From: Ochotona curzoniae
Taxonomy: Eukaryota > Chordata > Mammalia > Lagomorpha > Ochotonidae
DNA: 64,000 nt
Reading direction: 5' to 3'
NCBI RefSeq assembly: GCF_017591425.1
Contig: NW_024467120.1
Coordinates: 124,001-188,000 of the forward strand
The number at the start of each line of letters is the position of its first letter. Within the stretch, counting starts at the first letter, position 1. The position numbers and the translations under genes are program-made. Shown piece by piece: positions 46,801-59,145 of this stretch. Below the pieces are notes generated by a model. That model had not been told where the DNA came from. It was given only the letters and a program-made list of their open reading frames with translations, and ran no database searches.

Positions 46801-47570
46801 TAGTGTATTAACTTGTGCAGCAAAAATGAGAATAGTTTGAGGTAGGTTCCATGACCACCGAGGCAGGACCAGGGTTGGAGGGGATGTAGCACACAACTGA
46901 GTCAATAAGAAATGAGGCAGATACAAGATGAAAACTATGGAAGCATGTGGCTTGAGGGAAGCACTGTGTTTGAGGAAGGAGGTTCATCTAGAAAGCTTAC
47001 TGCCTGAATCTTGTGTTGAACTGCCTGGAGAGTAAAATTATAGCAGCTTATGCACTACAAACACGGATAGCTACATTCCACATTAATGATAACCATACAT
47101 TGCTTAAGGATCAGGAAGCAAAATGGTGACTCATACAGAAGCCAGTGTGTAACTGTCTCACGGCTTTCTTAAACCACACAGTCCTGTGTCCTTGGTCCAT
47201 TGCCCAGCTGAGGATGCTCATCCACAGGCCTCAACGCTAGTCTTGGACTTTTGCTCACTCACCTCCTATGTTAAGATGCCTCATGTAGCAGCACAAACTG
47301 TGAGAGAGGACAGGAAATAAAATGAAGCAAGATGATATAAAATGAAATGAAAACATGAAGAATAAGAGACAAAACCCAAGTAGAGTACTGGTAAACTAAC
47401 ACAAGAATCAGGTTTGGGTTCATCTCAGATGAAGTTTCTTTGGAGATCCCTCCAACTGAACTGCTCATTTTAGAACCCAAACCATGAACAGACTATGTCA
47501 GCCAGTGGATTCTGAATAGGTTTCATTGCAATTGGAATAGTGAGATTGGCAGCAATTCAAAGCTGTTGAA
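46801..47570. other. Gene-free stretch
   Basis: No gene or family recognised. Confidence 0.4.
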
Positions 47571-47574
47571 CTGT

Positions 47575-47795
47575 CAAAACTGCTTGAGCAGGATCCTCAA
47601 GGCACCCCTCACACGGGGGACCTGGATGGGTGGGAGGCTGGGTGGGGCTTTTCCTTTGTTTCTCCTTTGACCCCATATATGGGGGAAAAAATGGTATTAG
47701 TGTGGAAACAATGGTATTACCCACTTTCACCCTGCAGCCCCTGACCCTTTGTACCCTAATCAACTAAGTAAGGTTATTTAAAAAAAAGAAGAAAT
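47575..47795 (+). repeat. Unclassified interspersed repeat
   Basis: Its right half (gtgtggaaacaatggtatta, then acccactttc, then ccctaatcaactaagtaa and an A-run) matches 52720-52790. The shared A-rich end suggests a retroposon 3' end, possibly an L1-type one. Confidence 0.45.
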
Positions 47796-47869
47796 AGATA
47801 AAAAGTGTTTCAAAGGAACCTGCTTGGTTGTAGGAGGTCCTTAGGAAAGATATGCTGTCTGCTTATTGT

Positions 47870-48180
47870 TTTTTTTTTTTTTTAATTGGAAAGGCGGATA
47901 TACAGAGAGGAGAGACAGAGAGGAAGATCTTCCATCCGATGATTCACTCCCCAAGTGAGCACAATGGCCGATGCTGTGCTGATCCGAAGCCAGGAGCCTC
48001 TTCCGGGTCTCCCACGTGGGTGCAGGGTCCCAAAGCTTTTGGCTGTCCTCAACTGCTTTCCCGGGCCACAGGCAGGGAGCTGGCAGGGAAGCGGGGCTGC
48101 CGGGATTAGAACCTGCGCCCATATGGGATCCCGGGCATGCAAGGCGAGGACCTTAACCACTGCGCCACCGTGCTGACCCC
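47870..48180 (-). mobile_element. CSINE, young, perfect target-site duplication
   Basis: Antisense and nearly identical to the copy at 45449. Identical 14-base flanks tgtctgcttattgt at 47856-47869 and 48181-48194. Low divergence marks recent insertion. Confidence 0.97.
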
Positions 48181-48211
48181 TGTCTGCTTATTGTAAATGA
48201 TGTGCTAATTA

Positions 48212-48350
48212 GGTGTGTATTCCTCTGTGTGTACCAGTGTGCATGTGCATGTATCTGTGTGTATGCGCTATGTGTGTCTGTCTGTGTACACATGTGAATG
48301 CAAGTGCATGTGTCAACAGGCATGCACAAGGGTGTGTATGTGCAAGTAAC
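48212..48350. repeat. Degenerate TG-rich tract
   Basis: Imperfect (TG)n / TGTGCATG repeats, a decayed alternating purine-pyrimidine microsatellite. Confidence 0.8.
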
Positions 48351-49111
48351 ATTTAGTTTCTGTGTACTTGTATAGGTAGAGTACACTTGGAGAGAAATAA
48401 TGTAAAAACCTGCACACTTGCCGATATGTTGGTGGGAACACTGCAACAACAACAACCAAAAACAAAATGAAGGCCACTGAGAAAAATTTAATAATGATAG
48501 CTTAAATAATCAGGGTAACATTTCAGGAAACAGTTTTTAATTTTAACATTAAAAAGATTGGAATTTGGAAACTGGCATTAAAGGAAAAAGAAAGAAGTTA
48601 GAAATTTGTGGAAGGATTCCTGTTTCTTCACATTCATTTCTGTAAACCCATGAAATGACATTTGGAGTCTTTCAGCATCTCCAGCCCTCACCTGCCAAGA
48701 GGTGGACCTGCAACAAGACGATTCTGGAAAGCTGTGCTGGATGGACCCATGGTTCCTGGGTGTAGAGATTCTAAGAAGTCTAGGCTTGGGTCATGTGAGT
48801 GGGGGAAAGCAAGATGAAACATGATGAAACCTTGTCTGATATTAGAAGACCATATGGTTTGTATAATTTTATGTGCAGATCAAGTTTTACCATCTAAAAT
48901 TTTCGTATTCAATTATTGGCATTAAGTACGATAAGACAACATTCTGCGATTAGTTTTGCTTCTATGGCAATGTGATCTGGAAAAAAAAAATAGTTTAACT
49001 CCTTTAAGCTTAATTCTTCTGGTAAATGAAGATAAATGTTAGTATATTAGCTAATAAACTAAATCAAATACTTTAACATAATAATTATTGATCACATTTT
49101 TCTTTTTTAAA
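48351..49111. other. Gene-free AT-rich stretch
   Basis: Nothing recognised. Confidence 0.45.
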
Positions 49112-49785
49112 AAGATTTATTTATTTTCATTGGAATGACAGATTCACAGAAAGCAGGAGTAACTGGGCCTGGAGGTGTGGCATAGAGGAATCCCCTATGG
49201 GGAGCCGGTTCTACTCCAGGCAGCTCTGCTTCCCATCCCGCTCCCTGCTTGTGGCCTGGGAAAGCAGTTGAGGATGACTCAAAGCCATGGGACCCTGCAC
49301 CAGTGTGGGAGACTTGGAAGAATTTCCTGGATTTTGGCTTCGGATCAGCATAGCACCAGCCATTGCGCTCACTTGGGGAGTGAATCATCGGACGGAAGTT
49401 CTTTCTCTCTGTCTCTCCTCGTCTCTGTATATCTGATTTTCCAATAAAAATAAAATAAATCTTAAAACAAGAAAAGGACGTAGGAGTAACAGGGTCATCT
49501 TCCCTCCAGAACAACAAAGAAGGTCTTCCATTCATTCGTTCACTCCCCAAGTGGCTGCAAAGGCCAGAGATTAGCTTTTTGCAGCCAGGAGACAGAAGCC
49601 TATTCTAGGTCTCTCAAATACGTGCGCAGTCCTAAGGCTGTGGCCCATACTCCGTTGCTTTCCAAGGCAATAATCCACGTGATGGATTAGAAACAGAGGA
49701 GCCTGGACTTAAACAACTGTCCGTTGGTATCCTGGCACTTGAGGGGGAAGGATGAGCCAGTTAGGCATTGCACTGGACCCAGTTA
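49112..49785 (-). mobile_element. CSINE, old, split by a second CSINE
   Basis: The left part (aaagatttatttattttcattgg...) and the right part (from agggtcatcttcc to cattgcactggaccca) form one antisense CSINE, interrupted at about 49164-49481. Confidence 0.85.
49164..49481 (+). mobile_element. CSINE nested in an older CSINE
   Basis: Sense orientation, head gggcctggaggtgtggcata, tail of AATAAAATAAATC type. The short flank aggagtaac is repeated at 49155-49163 and 49482-49490. Confidence 0.9.
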
Positions 49786-50011
49786 TTGGGATTATTACTG
49801 AACAATGTTAAATGGTTCCTTGCATGTGGTCGCCTTAAGAAATGTCTGCTGCCATCTTAGGAGAGAGTTGGCAACACTTCTGTTGCCACCACTTACATGA
49901 ATAAATACACCAATGGAAGAACCGAATGCAAATTTAAATAACAGGATATTCCAGGAACAATGAGTTTTTCCCAGGATTAAAGTAGAGAATTCATATCTGA
50001 ATTTTCTTTTT

Positions 50012-50280
50012 AATTTATTTAAATTTATTTTTATTGGAAAGGCTGATTTACAGAGAGAAAAACAAACTAAAGTCTTTTCATTAGCAGGTTCACTCCCAAA
50101 ATGTCTGAAATTAGCTGAGCTGAGCAAGAGTTTCCTCCAGGTCATCCACATGAGTGCAGGGGCCCAAGAAATTGGACTATCCTGGGATTGGAAGTGGGGC
50201 ATCTGGGACAGTAACAGCCACCCATATGGGATGCCTGTGCTTGAAGGTTGGAGGATTAGCCTGTTGAGCACCAGCCACCA
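50012..50280 (-). mobile_element. CSINE
   Basis: Antisense. Left T-rich end with tttttattggaaaggctgat; right head complement near ctgttgagcaccagcca. Confidence 0.85.
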
Positions 50281-50474
50281 ATACCTTGATCTTCATTTCA
50301 TTCCTTGTAAGTCATTCTAAAGTTATAATCCAACTCCACAACTATAACTGTCCTTCTCCTGCAGAGTTGGCAAGACTTTCCCAGGCTTGATCATAATGCT
50401 TCTCTGTGCTATAATACTCCTTTCACTCAGCCGCAGCCTGATTTACTAACAATCTAGCTCCTGCTGAATACATC

Positions 50475-50930
50475 TCCAACTTCATTGTGGTTACGTGCAC
50501 ATCTGATCCTTTCAAATCTCTCAAAGAAAATTGAGGAGACAGGAAGGAATCCTATAACTCGCAATCAAATAAGCCAACATGCACTCATTCTCACAAACAA
50601 GTAACCGGGCCTGGCAGGCTCTTGGATTGCATATGACATGCCAAACAGGAGCTCCATCTCCTCCTCCAGCAGCATGTAAAGAAGGCTGAGTGAGGGAACG
50701 AAGCCTAGGTCTGCAATCAGGGATTTTCAACCAGACAGATGCAGGGAAGGACTGGTGGCTCCTTGGATCATGCTAGGTGCATCAGTCAGGAGTTCCATGT
50801 CCTATGTCCCCAGCAGGATGTAATTGTGTTAGGGCGAGGGAAGGCTACCTAGGCCTAAGAACAGGGACTTTCACTCCACCAGATGCAAAAAAGGAGCCGG
50901 CAGGTCCTTGGCTAGTGCTAGGTGAGTTTT
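50475..50930 (+). repeat. ~143-bp tandem repeat, just over two units
   Basis: Units begin around 50616, 50757 and 50902, marked by CTTGG at 50621, 50762 and 50907. Shared later text includes gggacttt or ggattttcaaccagacagat-like segments and ggagttccat. It lies immediately 5' of an L1 3'UTR piece and probably belongs to that L1's 3' region. Confidence 0.7.
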
Positions 50931-51195
50931 GGGTTCTTGGAAATATGGACCTATATGGTGTCTGGGCAGACAGACTTCCAGGTATCAAGGAAAATCAATG
51001 GACTGGATTTCTACCAAGGAATGAAGGTAGACACCCAGTGAAACTTCCAAACATCCTTATATAAAAAATAAATCACAATCCCTACTGTTGACCATGTCAA
51101 CAATGTCATGACCCATATACAGAGCAAATCATCGGAACCATTTCTCTTTGATTCCTAGTTTTAAGCGATTGTGCCCTGGCACATGGTTAGGGTGG
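50931..51195 (+). mobile_element. L1 3'UTR piece
   Basis: Matches 59810-60040 (3'UTR of the patchwork L1): caaggaaaatcaatggactg, then cccagtgaaacttccaaac, then caacaatgtcatgaccca. Non-coding. Confidence 0.7.
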
Positions 51196-52554
51196 GTTTG
51201 ATGAGGAAACAATCCATTCACATGGCCTCAACAATTTCTCCCACAGAATTCTTGGTGTCTGAGAACCATTACCTCAAGTTGAAGGAGAAGAAAGGCATTT
51301 CATGGAGGCATGATTCCACATTGCTGCATTGCTTATCATGATTCTCCTCTTCCCTCACTGCTTTAGGCAGGTGCAGGTCATTGAGGAAGATGGAGTACGT
51401 AAATTTCTTGTATTACAAAATAGGGTTCTTTCTACAGCTTTTCAAAACTGCTTTAAATGTCATTAAACTGCATGCCTTGGATAGTATGCTGAGGATCATT
51501 GTTTAGCACTAGAATGGATATATTTTCCCACTCTTTATTTTGTTTGCAATGCCTCATTTACTCAGTTAAATACTATGCTATTTGATGTATTATTTGTTAT
51601 GTCACGGCACAGAATAATGTTTCGAAACAGGAATATCTCAATGATTTTTAATATAAATTATTTTTCCTTTGCTTTCAAGCTGTTTTGAGCAGTCTCTAAA
51701 GCCATGCTCACAGCTGTTTCAATCATGTCTTCCCCACTTATTACACATCTAGATCACACCCAAGTGTTTCAGAATGTGCGGATGGCCTTTAACATAGACA
51801 GGAAACCTATTTCTGTTCAAAGCAGGCTTTCCTTCTTTTCAATAGCGTCTGAAGAAAGATCTGTACTTGATGTCTACAGATTATCTTGAGAAATACTTCT
51901 GGAACTCCCTTGCATACTGAACTCAGTAGCCCTGTGCATATCTCGCTCATCATCTTCCATATACTTCTCCTAACACATAGTGCCAGGACTATCTTGAAAT
52001 ACTCCCTGCCTTCATCTAGCATTTCTTTGCTAGCATTTGTTTCTAAGATACATTTCAGATCTGCTTTATAAACATGCTATTATTTGAGTTGTAAGCTGAT
52101 GTTCTGTATAACTACATGTTAAGGATATTTAAAGGAAATCCCAAAATGTCAAGGCATTGTTTGTTTGTAATTTGTTCAAAGGAAGTAGCATAGCACTGTC
52201 ATTCATGTTTCCAGAAGGCTACTGTCAAAATGTCCAGTAGTCTTCACTGATAACTCTTGTTTCTTCCATTCTTATCCTCAGTTTCCTTCAATAGATTATT
52301 CAGGCAATGCTGAGAACAAAGGGCACCTTCTTCTTTCTTGTAGAAAGCAGCTTCTTTGTCTATTTGTTTGGAACTAATATCCACCAGGTTGAACAGACCT
52401 CTTCTAGTTTCATCTCTCAGCCCCAAAACTTTACCCACGTTTTTTTCAATCGTTTATCCTGACATCAGCTGCCTCTGTTATAAGGAAATAAACCAATTAC
52501 ACAGAGTTCCATGTGTGGGAATGAAAGGCTAACTTCTGTTTCATATCATTGCAC
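51196..52554. other. Gene-free stretch
   Basis: No gene or repeat family recognised; short frames only. Confidence 0.45.
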
Positions 52555-52795
52555 ATGTGTCTGAGGTATTTTTGTTCAGCACTGTCATCCTCAGGAGCTG
52601 AAGAGTGCCCCAGCTGGCTGGGGTTTCCACTGGTGAGCATGAGAGCTGGACTGAGGGCAGCAGGCTGGGCTAGACATGGCTGCACCCTACCTTGGTGTTA
52701 GAGTGGACGGGGTGTGGAAACCATGGCCTCACCCACTTTTCCCTAATCCTCGACCATTCCCGCCCTAGTCAAGTATGTAAACATCATTTTAAAAA
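52555..52795 (+). repeat. Unclassified interspersed repeat
   Basis: The left part resembles the repeated units at 55030-55760 (tttccactggtgagcatgag, gctggactgagggcagcagg). The right part shares its end with 47575-47795. Confidence 0.45.
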
Positions 52796-55029
52796 TGTTT
52801 ATGCCAGGTAGGAAATGTCACCCAAATGAGGGGTTAACAATGTAATTTCCTTCAAATTCTGTACTGTGTTCTAAATACCTGTGGTTTTATTCATATTGAC
52901 ACTTAACCTACAACAAATAATTGGTTCATTGATTTGCACTATTTCCCTTTCACAATTGGCCTAGTTAAAGTGATGAGTTCTGAGGATATAAGCTAAAAGT
53001 ACATACACAGGCTCAAAGAATGTGTTTCAAAATCTTCTTTACATACATTCATCTAGAGGAACTGTATAATGGAGGCTAGCATGCTGGGAAGTGATGATAC
53101 ATTGCAATATATATATTTCTACACCAAACAAATAGTGGACTCCCTAAGAAAATGACAGTAGAGAGGGCCACAGCCAGCACTGCATTTCAACTGAACCTAC
53201 ACAGGGCAGTTTGCAGGGACAGGGTCTGGTCAGCAATGGGCCTTACTACAAGGAAATAGTGGGTGTTAGCAGTTGCTGGATCACTCTTGCCATCATCTCA
53301 TCACTGCAACATGAGGAAGCTGAGTTCAGAGTGGGCCACAATGCTAGTCAGGTTATGGCCTGTTCCTGTTTGCAAGAGAAGATGGCTGTGTCAGGTGCTG
53401 GGGTACAGGTGCTTGTCTGACTGCCAAGGGTCCCTGCTCGATATGAGAATGGACATGCAGCCACTGTCTAGGTTAAATTCAATATTTCTGCAACCTTCAC
53501 CTCAGCATATATCCCACCTTTTCTGTCTGAAATGCTGTGGCTATGGGCTGAAATAAGATAAATTTTGAGTAGCAAGCATCTCATCAGGGGATGCAGCAAG
53601 ATTGGGCCTCCACAACAGTAGAGGCATTTAAAAGTCTAACCCACCTATGTACCAGCTCTGACATAACTACTTCAAGCAGAGGACATCAGATCCACAGAGG
53701 ATGAAACAACAGAACCAATTCTAACAGAATTTACTTGAGCTCCAGATACAACTCCCGCCTCTCTCACAATAACAGATTTCATCTTTTCCCATGCAACCCT
53801 GAGTGCCAAAAATAAACTCTATACGTCAAATAAGCTGTCATTTTAGAAAGTAAGAGTAAATTACATGATGTTTCAAACTAAAGCATGGATTGACAAAGGT
53901 TAGCTGTGCATAGTGGAAGGAGGTGCATTGGTGGTTTGTGGCAAAATTAAAGAAAAAAAAAAAGAAAAGAAAGGAAAGGAAACCGGACTGAATCAGAGGC
54001 AGCGTCAGCCTAGAGAAACACTTACTCATGCCCAGGGAAAATGTGCACTGGCTTCTCCTCTTAAGTTTGCAAATATAAAACATGATTGCAATTTCCAGAA
54101 TCAGAGAAACATAGTTTTGTGGTTGTTTCCAAAATGTAGAATACTCGGCTAACATTCAAATAGATAAGGAACAGATCTGGACAAGTGTATCAGCTTCCTG
54201 TATTTGCAATGGAATCCTCTCAAAAGATGTCCCCACTAGTCAACCTAAACCCTTATCATTTGAAATTAATCAATCAGTCAGAAAGGTGAGTCCTAGAAAT
54301 AAGCACTAGTTATCCCTGGCCACAGAACTGATTTGCGCATGCTCAGAGACACACCTGCTACAGACACAGCAGTGCACACAAATAAATGGACATGCTTGGC
54401 AATAGTCATTGTGAGGCAAGAACGTAGGGTGAGTCTGGGTGCTTCTGCTGGGATGTACAGGTGAGACCATTGTTAGCTCATCTGTAAGTCTGGTCATGGA
54501 TTCACTAGTCTGGGAGAACCGCTGGTACTCTAGGCCTTGAACGTTCTGCCTCTCCTTTTAAAAGTTTGAGTGTGTATTGAATTAACCATATATGATGATG
54601 TCAAATGGGATGAAATCACAGAACGGGGACAGCCTACCAGATGAGGCTCTCAGAGAGCAGCACATGGCAGGCAACAAGCAAAGGAAGGCAGGAAGCAACC
54701 GCTCCTGCTGCTCCCAAGAAAAGACAAGAGGACCTTGGGGAACAGAAGAGGTAACATGGTCTGTGAGCCAGGCCAGTACTGAAGGGTTGGGTGCTAAACG
54801 GGACACAGACACTCATGTAACTGTGGACACAGAGTCCCAGATGGTCCTGTGTGAGCTGTTTCTGTGTTTATCCAGTTTACATAAACAGAAAATGGATAAC
54901 AAGGTTTCACAATGTTTTTGTTAATTACCATTTTTCCTTTACTCTTGCGAGATAATTAGTTGGAAGTACTACGCAAAGATTTCTCATTATAAATCTGAAA
55001 ATGTCGGTTGCAACAAAAAACAGTGCACA
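52796..55029. other. Gene-free stretch
   Basis: No conserved gene was seen. Open frames up to 110 codons (53263-53556, 54592-54924) lack recognisable domains and overlap frames on the other strand. Confidence 0.45.
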
Positions 55030-55765
55030 TTGTGTTATGCCTAGGTGAGGTGACTGTACGGGATATGGCCACAGTGCCGAACAGCACACTTGAGAACCAG
55101 GGAGGGAGGTGGCATAGCTGGCAGGGAGAATGTGGGCTCCCCTACTGGACAACCACTCCCACTAGAGTGTGAGCTGGATTGGGGGCAGAGGAGACCACAC
55201 AGGGCTACATCACCTGTGGACCTCATTTGAGCTAAATCAGGGAAAAGCCAGGGCTGATTGGTCTTCGTGTTGCTAGCATAAAATAGAGTGAGTGAGGGTT
55301 GGTGTGGCTTAGCCACAGCATCAGTGGCAGAAGCTGGCATTGGGGTCTATTTCTGCCAAGGTAAACTGCAGAACCTCCTGGAAAGTACATAATCTGGGAG
55401 TGGGAGTTGACTAGACGGGAAATAGTTGGCTCCTCATTCTTTGGTTACTACTCCCACTGGAGGGCACAAAAACCAGGATAGGGGAAGGTGTGGCTAGATA
55501 GAAGGGCACCCAACAGCTTGTGTGTGGGCTGGATAGTGCAGCTGGTTGGGTTGAACCAGGCTCCGATATTTGACATGTATGAGGGATGACTGGGATGTGG
55601 GACAGACTGTAGTAGTCTGCTACACACAATTGCATAATGGGAACCAGGATAGGGGGTGGGCCTGGCAGGGGTTATAGTGTGTCGCTCCGACTAGGCTACA
55701 GCTCCCACTGGTTTATATGAGGGCCAAGTGTGTGCTGGGCAGAATCAGGCTGCACTGCAACACCC
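55030..55765 (+). repeat. Irregular internal repeats, GC-richer; likely L1 5' region
   Basis: The motif CTCCCACT followed by AG or GG occurs at 55156, 55451 and 55702. Between them are repeats of gaaccagg / aaccaggatagggg and of gtgggcctggcaggggt-like text. It precedes L1 5'UTR sequence, which suggests a promoter-repeat region of an L1 family, although an LTR is not excluded. Confidence 0.5.
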
Positions 55766-56197
55766 ATTGGTTCCAGGGGAAGACAGCACTGGAAACAGAA
55801 CCAACCCCTGATTCCAAATATGTGCTTTTGCTTACTACCTAGATTTGTAATCACATGGGCAGCACTGGATCAAGGTCCAGGTCTAAATCAGATAAGTTCT
55901 GAATGTCAGTTATATGTGAACCCTGTTTTAGAAATTCTCTTTATGTATTTGACAAAATCAGTGCTAACCAGTACCTTTCCACCATTTCAGCTTTTATGGC
56001 ACATCTGTGATCTGTATCCAGGACTCACAGGTGATAAGCAAGGGAAAGAAAGTGTTAGGTAAGCTCTGGATAGGAGCTAGTTTCCTGACGGTGGGGAATA
56101 TTCACATAACGTTTATGTCCATTACATATAGGATGTAGTATAGTGTATTTCTAGGTGATTCATCTACTTTTAAGTACATTCTGGGCATGGTACCATT

Positions 56198-56530
56198 CAA
56201 GGTGGAGAGGGGCAAGGCAGGAGCTGGGTCTATGGAGACCATGGTGGAAATCTAACATAAGAACCCAGACCTGGAACTTGCTGGAGGGAGTGGCACAAGT
56301 GACCGCAAGCAATGAGCCATGTGCCAACTGCAATAAGTAAAATTGAACTGTGGACCTGGGAGTGACACAGCTTAAAAACTGCCCCAAAGAGAAAAATCTC
56401 ATAACCAAAAGTACAATAACCAAGAGCAAAAGAAAAGACAGAGGCACAATGGATATTACTGAAGATGCCCCTGCAAAGGAGCAAAAGCCGTTGGGAACCT
56501 CAGTTTTCCCTGAGGAAGACAGTTGAGAAA
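56198..56530 (+). mobile_element. L1 5'UTR and ORF1 N-terminus fragment
   Basis: Matches 14420-14740 (gaggagctgggtc, gtggaaatctaacataagaa, then ORF1 start text with KEQKPLGTS-like coding). Truncated at about 56530. Confidence 0.8.
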
Positions 56531-56559
56531 GCAGTCTGCTCAATGCTTCCAGTTCAAAA

Positions 56560-56795
56560 ATGAACTCCAGTGAAACTATGAAATATTTCTTGACAACAGG
56601 ATGTTTGGCGATTCACCATTGTCCATGTCCACAATGATGAACTTCTGACTATTTATGAGGAATTATGCTACTCTATTAATTTAGGGGAAATCAGTGCTTG
56701 GTGGAGGTGACTTGAGGAGGAGTTAAGGCACATCCCAGGGCTGTTGGAACTATATGAGAAAATGATAACAATAATAACAAATAAATAAATAAACT
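56560..56795 (+). mobile_element. L1 3' end
   Basis: Shares attgtccatgtccacaatga and the following segments with the ends at 38890 and 44440. Terminates in an ATAAATAAATAA tail. Confidence 0.75.
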
Positions 56796-57177
56796 TCAGA
56801 GACATTGAAAAATAATGGCAAGAGTTCAAGAAATATAAACAATATATCACCACAGAGATGGAAATTATAAAACATTTCCCACAGAGATAGAAACTATGAA
56901 ACAGGTCTGAACTAAAACAGTTAATCTAAAGAAACTAATAGAAAGCCTGAACAATAGAATGAATTCTCCAGAATATCAAAATTGGAAAATAACCTATTTA
57001 AATACACACAATTAGAGACATGAAAGAAAATCTGAATAAAACTGACAAATCTAACCAAGAAAAGAATGACACTATTCAAAAAACACGAATACCAGAACTA
57101 CAAGAATTCCTGAAGTTTTGGAATGAGAAGCAGAATTGTAGAGTGTATCTGATAAAATTATAAAAAAGAACTTCCCT

Positions 57178-57512
57178 GGCCCAATGTGTTCAACTAGCAA
57201 CTGCAGTTCTCACCTTGCACAGGATCCCATAAATGTGTCAGTCCTAATCCTGACAGTCCCAATTCCCACCCATCTCCCTGCGTGTGGCCTGTGAAAACAT
57301 CTAGGACAGCTCAGGACTTTTGGACCCTGCACCCACATGAGAGACTTGGAAGAAGATCCTGGATCTTGGCTTCAGATCAACGCAGCTCCGGTAATTCCAG
57401 CTGATTGGGGAGTGAATCATCAAATGGAAGATCTTTCTGTCTCTCCTCTTCTCTGTATATCTGACTTTCCAATCAAAACAATCATAAAATAACATAAAAT
57501 AAATCCTTAAAA
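57178..57512 (+). mobile_element. CSINE
   Basis: Sense orientation inside L1 ORF1. Body includes gaccctgcacccacatgaga and gggagtgaatcatcaaatgg. The head is eroded. Confidence 0.85.
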
Positions 57513-58814
57513 ACCATGAAACTGTCAACTACAAATAATATACCCAGGAAAGCTCTCATTTTTGTTGGAAAATGAAATAAAATATTTCCACAGTAAAAAA
57601 AAGAAAAAAGAATTAGAAGAATATGCAAACACTAATTACTGGGAACGCTATTCAAAAACGTGCTGAAGTCAGAAAAGGGAAAATTAATCATAATCTATGA
57701 TGACAACTATCTCTGTGTTCAGATGACATGATTCTATACATATGAGAATGAAAAGACTCAATGAAGAGACTGCTAGGTTTTAGAAGAAAGTTGGTATGGC
57801 AAGGTAGCAAGGTACAAACTAAACCAAAAAATCAAATACCCTAGTTTATGCAAACAATTCCAAGGCTGAAAAAGAACTAATCCATTTGGTATCATTTAAA
57901 AGAACAGAATAGATGCTGAAGTACATTGGAATAAACCCAATTAAACATATCAATGACCTCTATGAGGAAAATTGCAACACGTTAGAAAAAGAAAAATGAG
58001 AAGACCTTAAAAAGTGGAGAAATATACCATGTTCCTGGATGTTCAGAGTAAATATAATCCAAATGTCCACATCCAAAAACCAATATGAAAATTCATCATG
58101 ATTCCAATCAAACTACTAAGAACATTCTTCAGAACACTGTAGAAAATGATACAAAATTTCATTAGAAAACACAGGAGGCCACGAATATCCAAACTATCCT
58201 AAAGAATAAGAACCTATATGGAAGGTACAATCCCAGATCTCATGACATATTGTAGGGTGGTAGTCATCCAAACAGCCTGGAACTGGTAGAGGAACAGAGA
58301 CAAGTTCATTGGAGCAGAATAGAAACATCAGGAAAGAACACACATATGCACAGCCATCTAGTCTTCAAAGAGAGAACAGAAAACAACCCAGGGAAGAAAG
58401 AAGGTTCTTTTCAAAAAAGCTGCTTGGACAATTGGATAGCAGCCAACAGAAGCAAGAAACAAGACCCCCATATTTCACTATACAGAAAGATCAAATCTAA
58501 ATAGATAAAGGAGATAAACTTACACTCAGACACAATCAAACTATTAGAAGAAAATGCAGGAAATACTATACAAGATGGAGACATAGCAGACTTCCTAGAA
58601 AAATCATCATAGATATTACAAAATGAATAAATGGGACTACATCAAACTGAGAAGCTTCTTCACAGCACATGAAACAATCAACAAAGTAAAAAGTAAACAG
58701 CAGAGCTGGAGAGAAAACCTTTATACAGCAAATAATAGAAAGCGCTAACATCCAGAATATAAAAAGGTTTCCAAAACATATCAACAAACAAACCAGCTAA
58801 GAAATCGGTAAAGG

Positions 58815-59145
58815 GGACCCGGCACTATAGCATAGTGGCCAAAGTCCTTGCCTTGAATGTCTGAGATCCCATATGGCAACCGATTTTAATCTCCGCTGCT
58901 CCACTTCCCATCCTGCTTCATGTTTGTGGACTTGGAAAGCAGTTGAAGATGGCCCAAAGTCTTAGGATCCTTCACTCTCCTGGGAGACCTGGAAGAGCTC
59001 CTGGCTTTGGATCTCCGCAGCTCCAGCCGTTGTGGTCACTTGGGGAGTGAACCATTGGATGGAAGATCTTCCTCTCTGTTTCTCCAAATTTCTATGTAAA
59101 ACTTGCAATAAAAATAAATTAATTTTTTAAAAAGAAAAAAAAAAG
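58815..59145 (+). mobile_element. CSINE
   Basis: Sense orientation inside L1 ORF2. Head gacccggcactatagcatag; tail of AATAAAAATAAATT type. Confidence 0.9.

Noticed and set aside
55030..56160. Endogenous retrovirus LTR
   Set aside because: No paired LTR, TG...CA ends, primer-binding site or gag/pol remnant was seen; the L1 5' context is a better fit.
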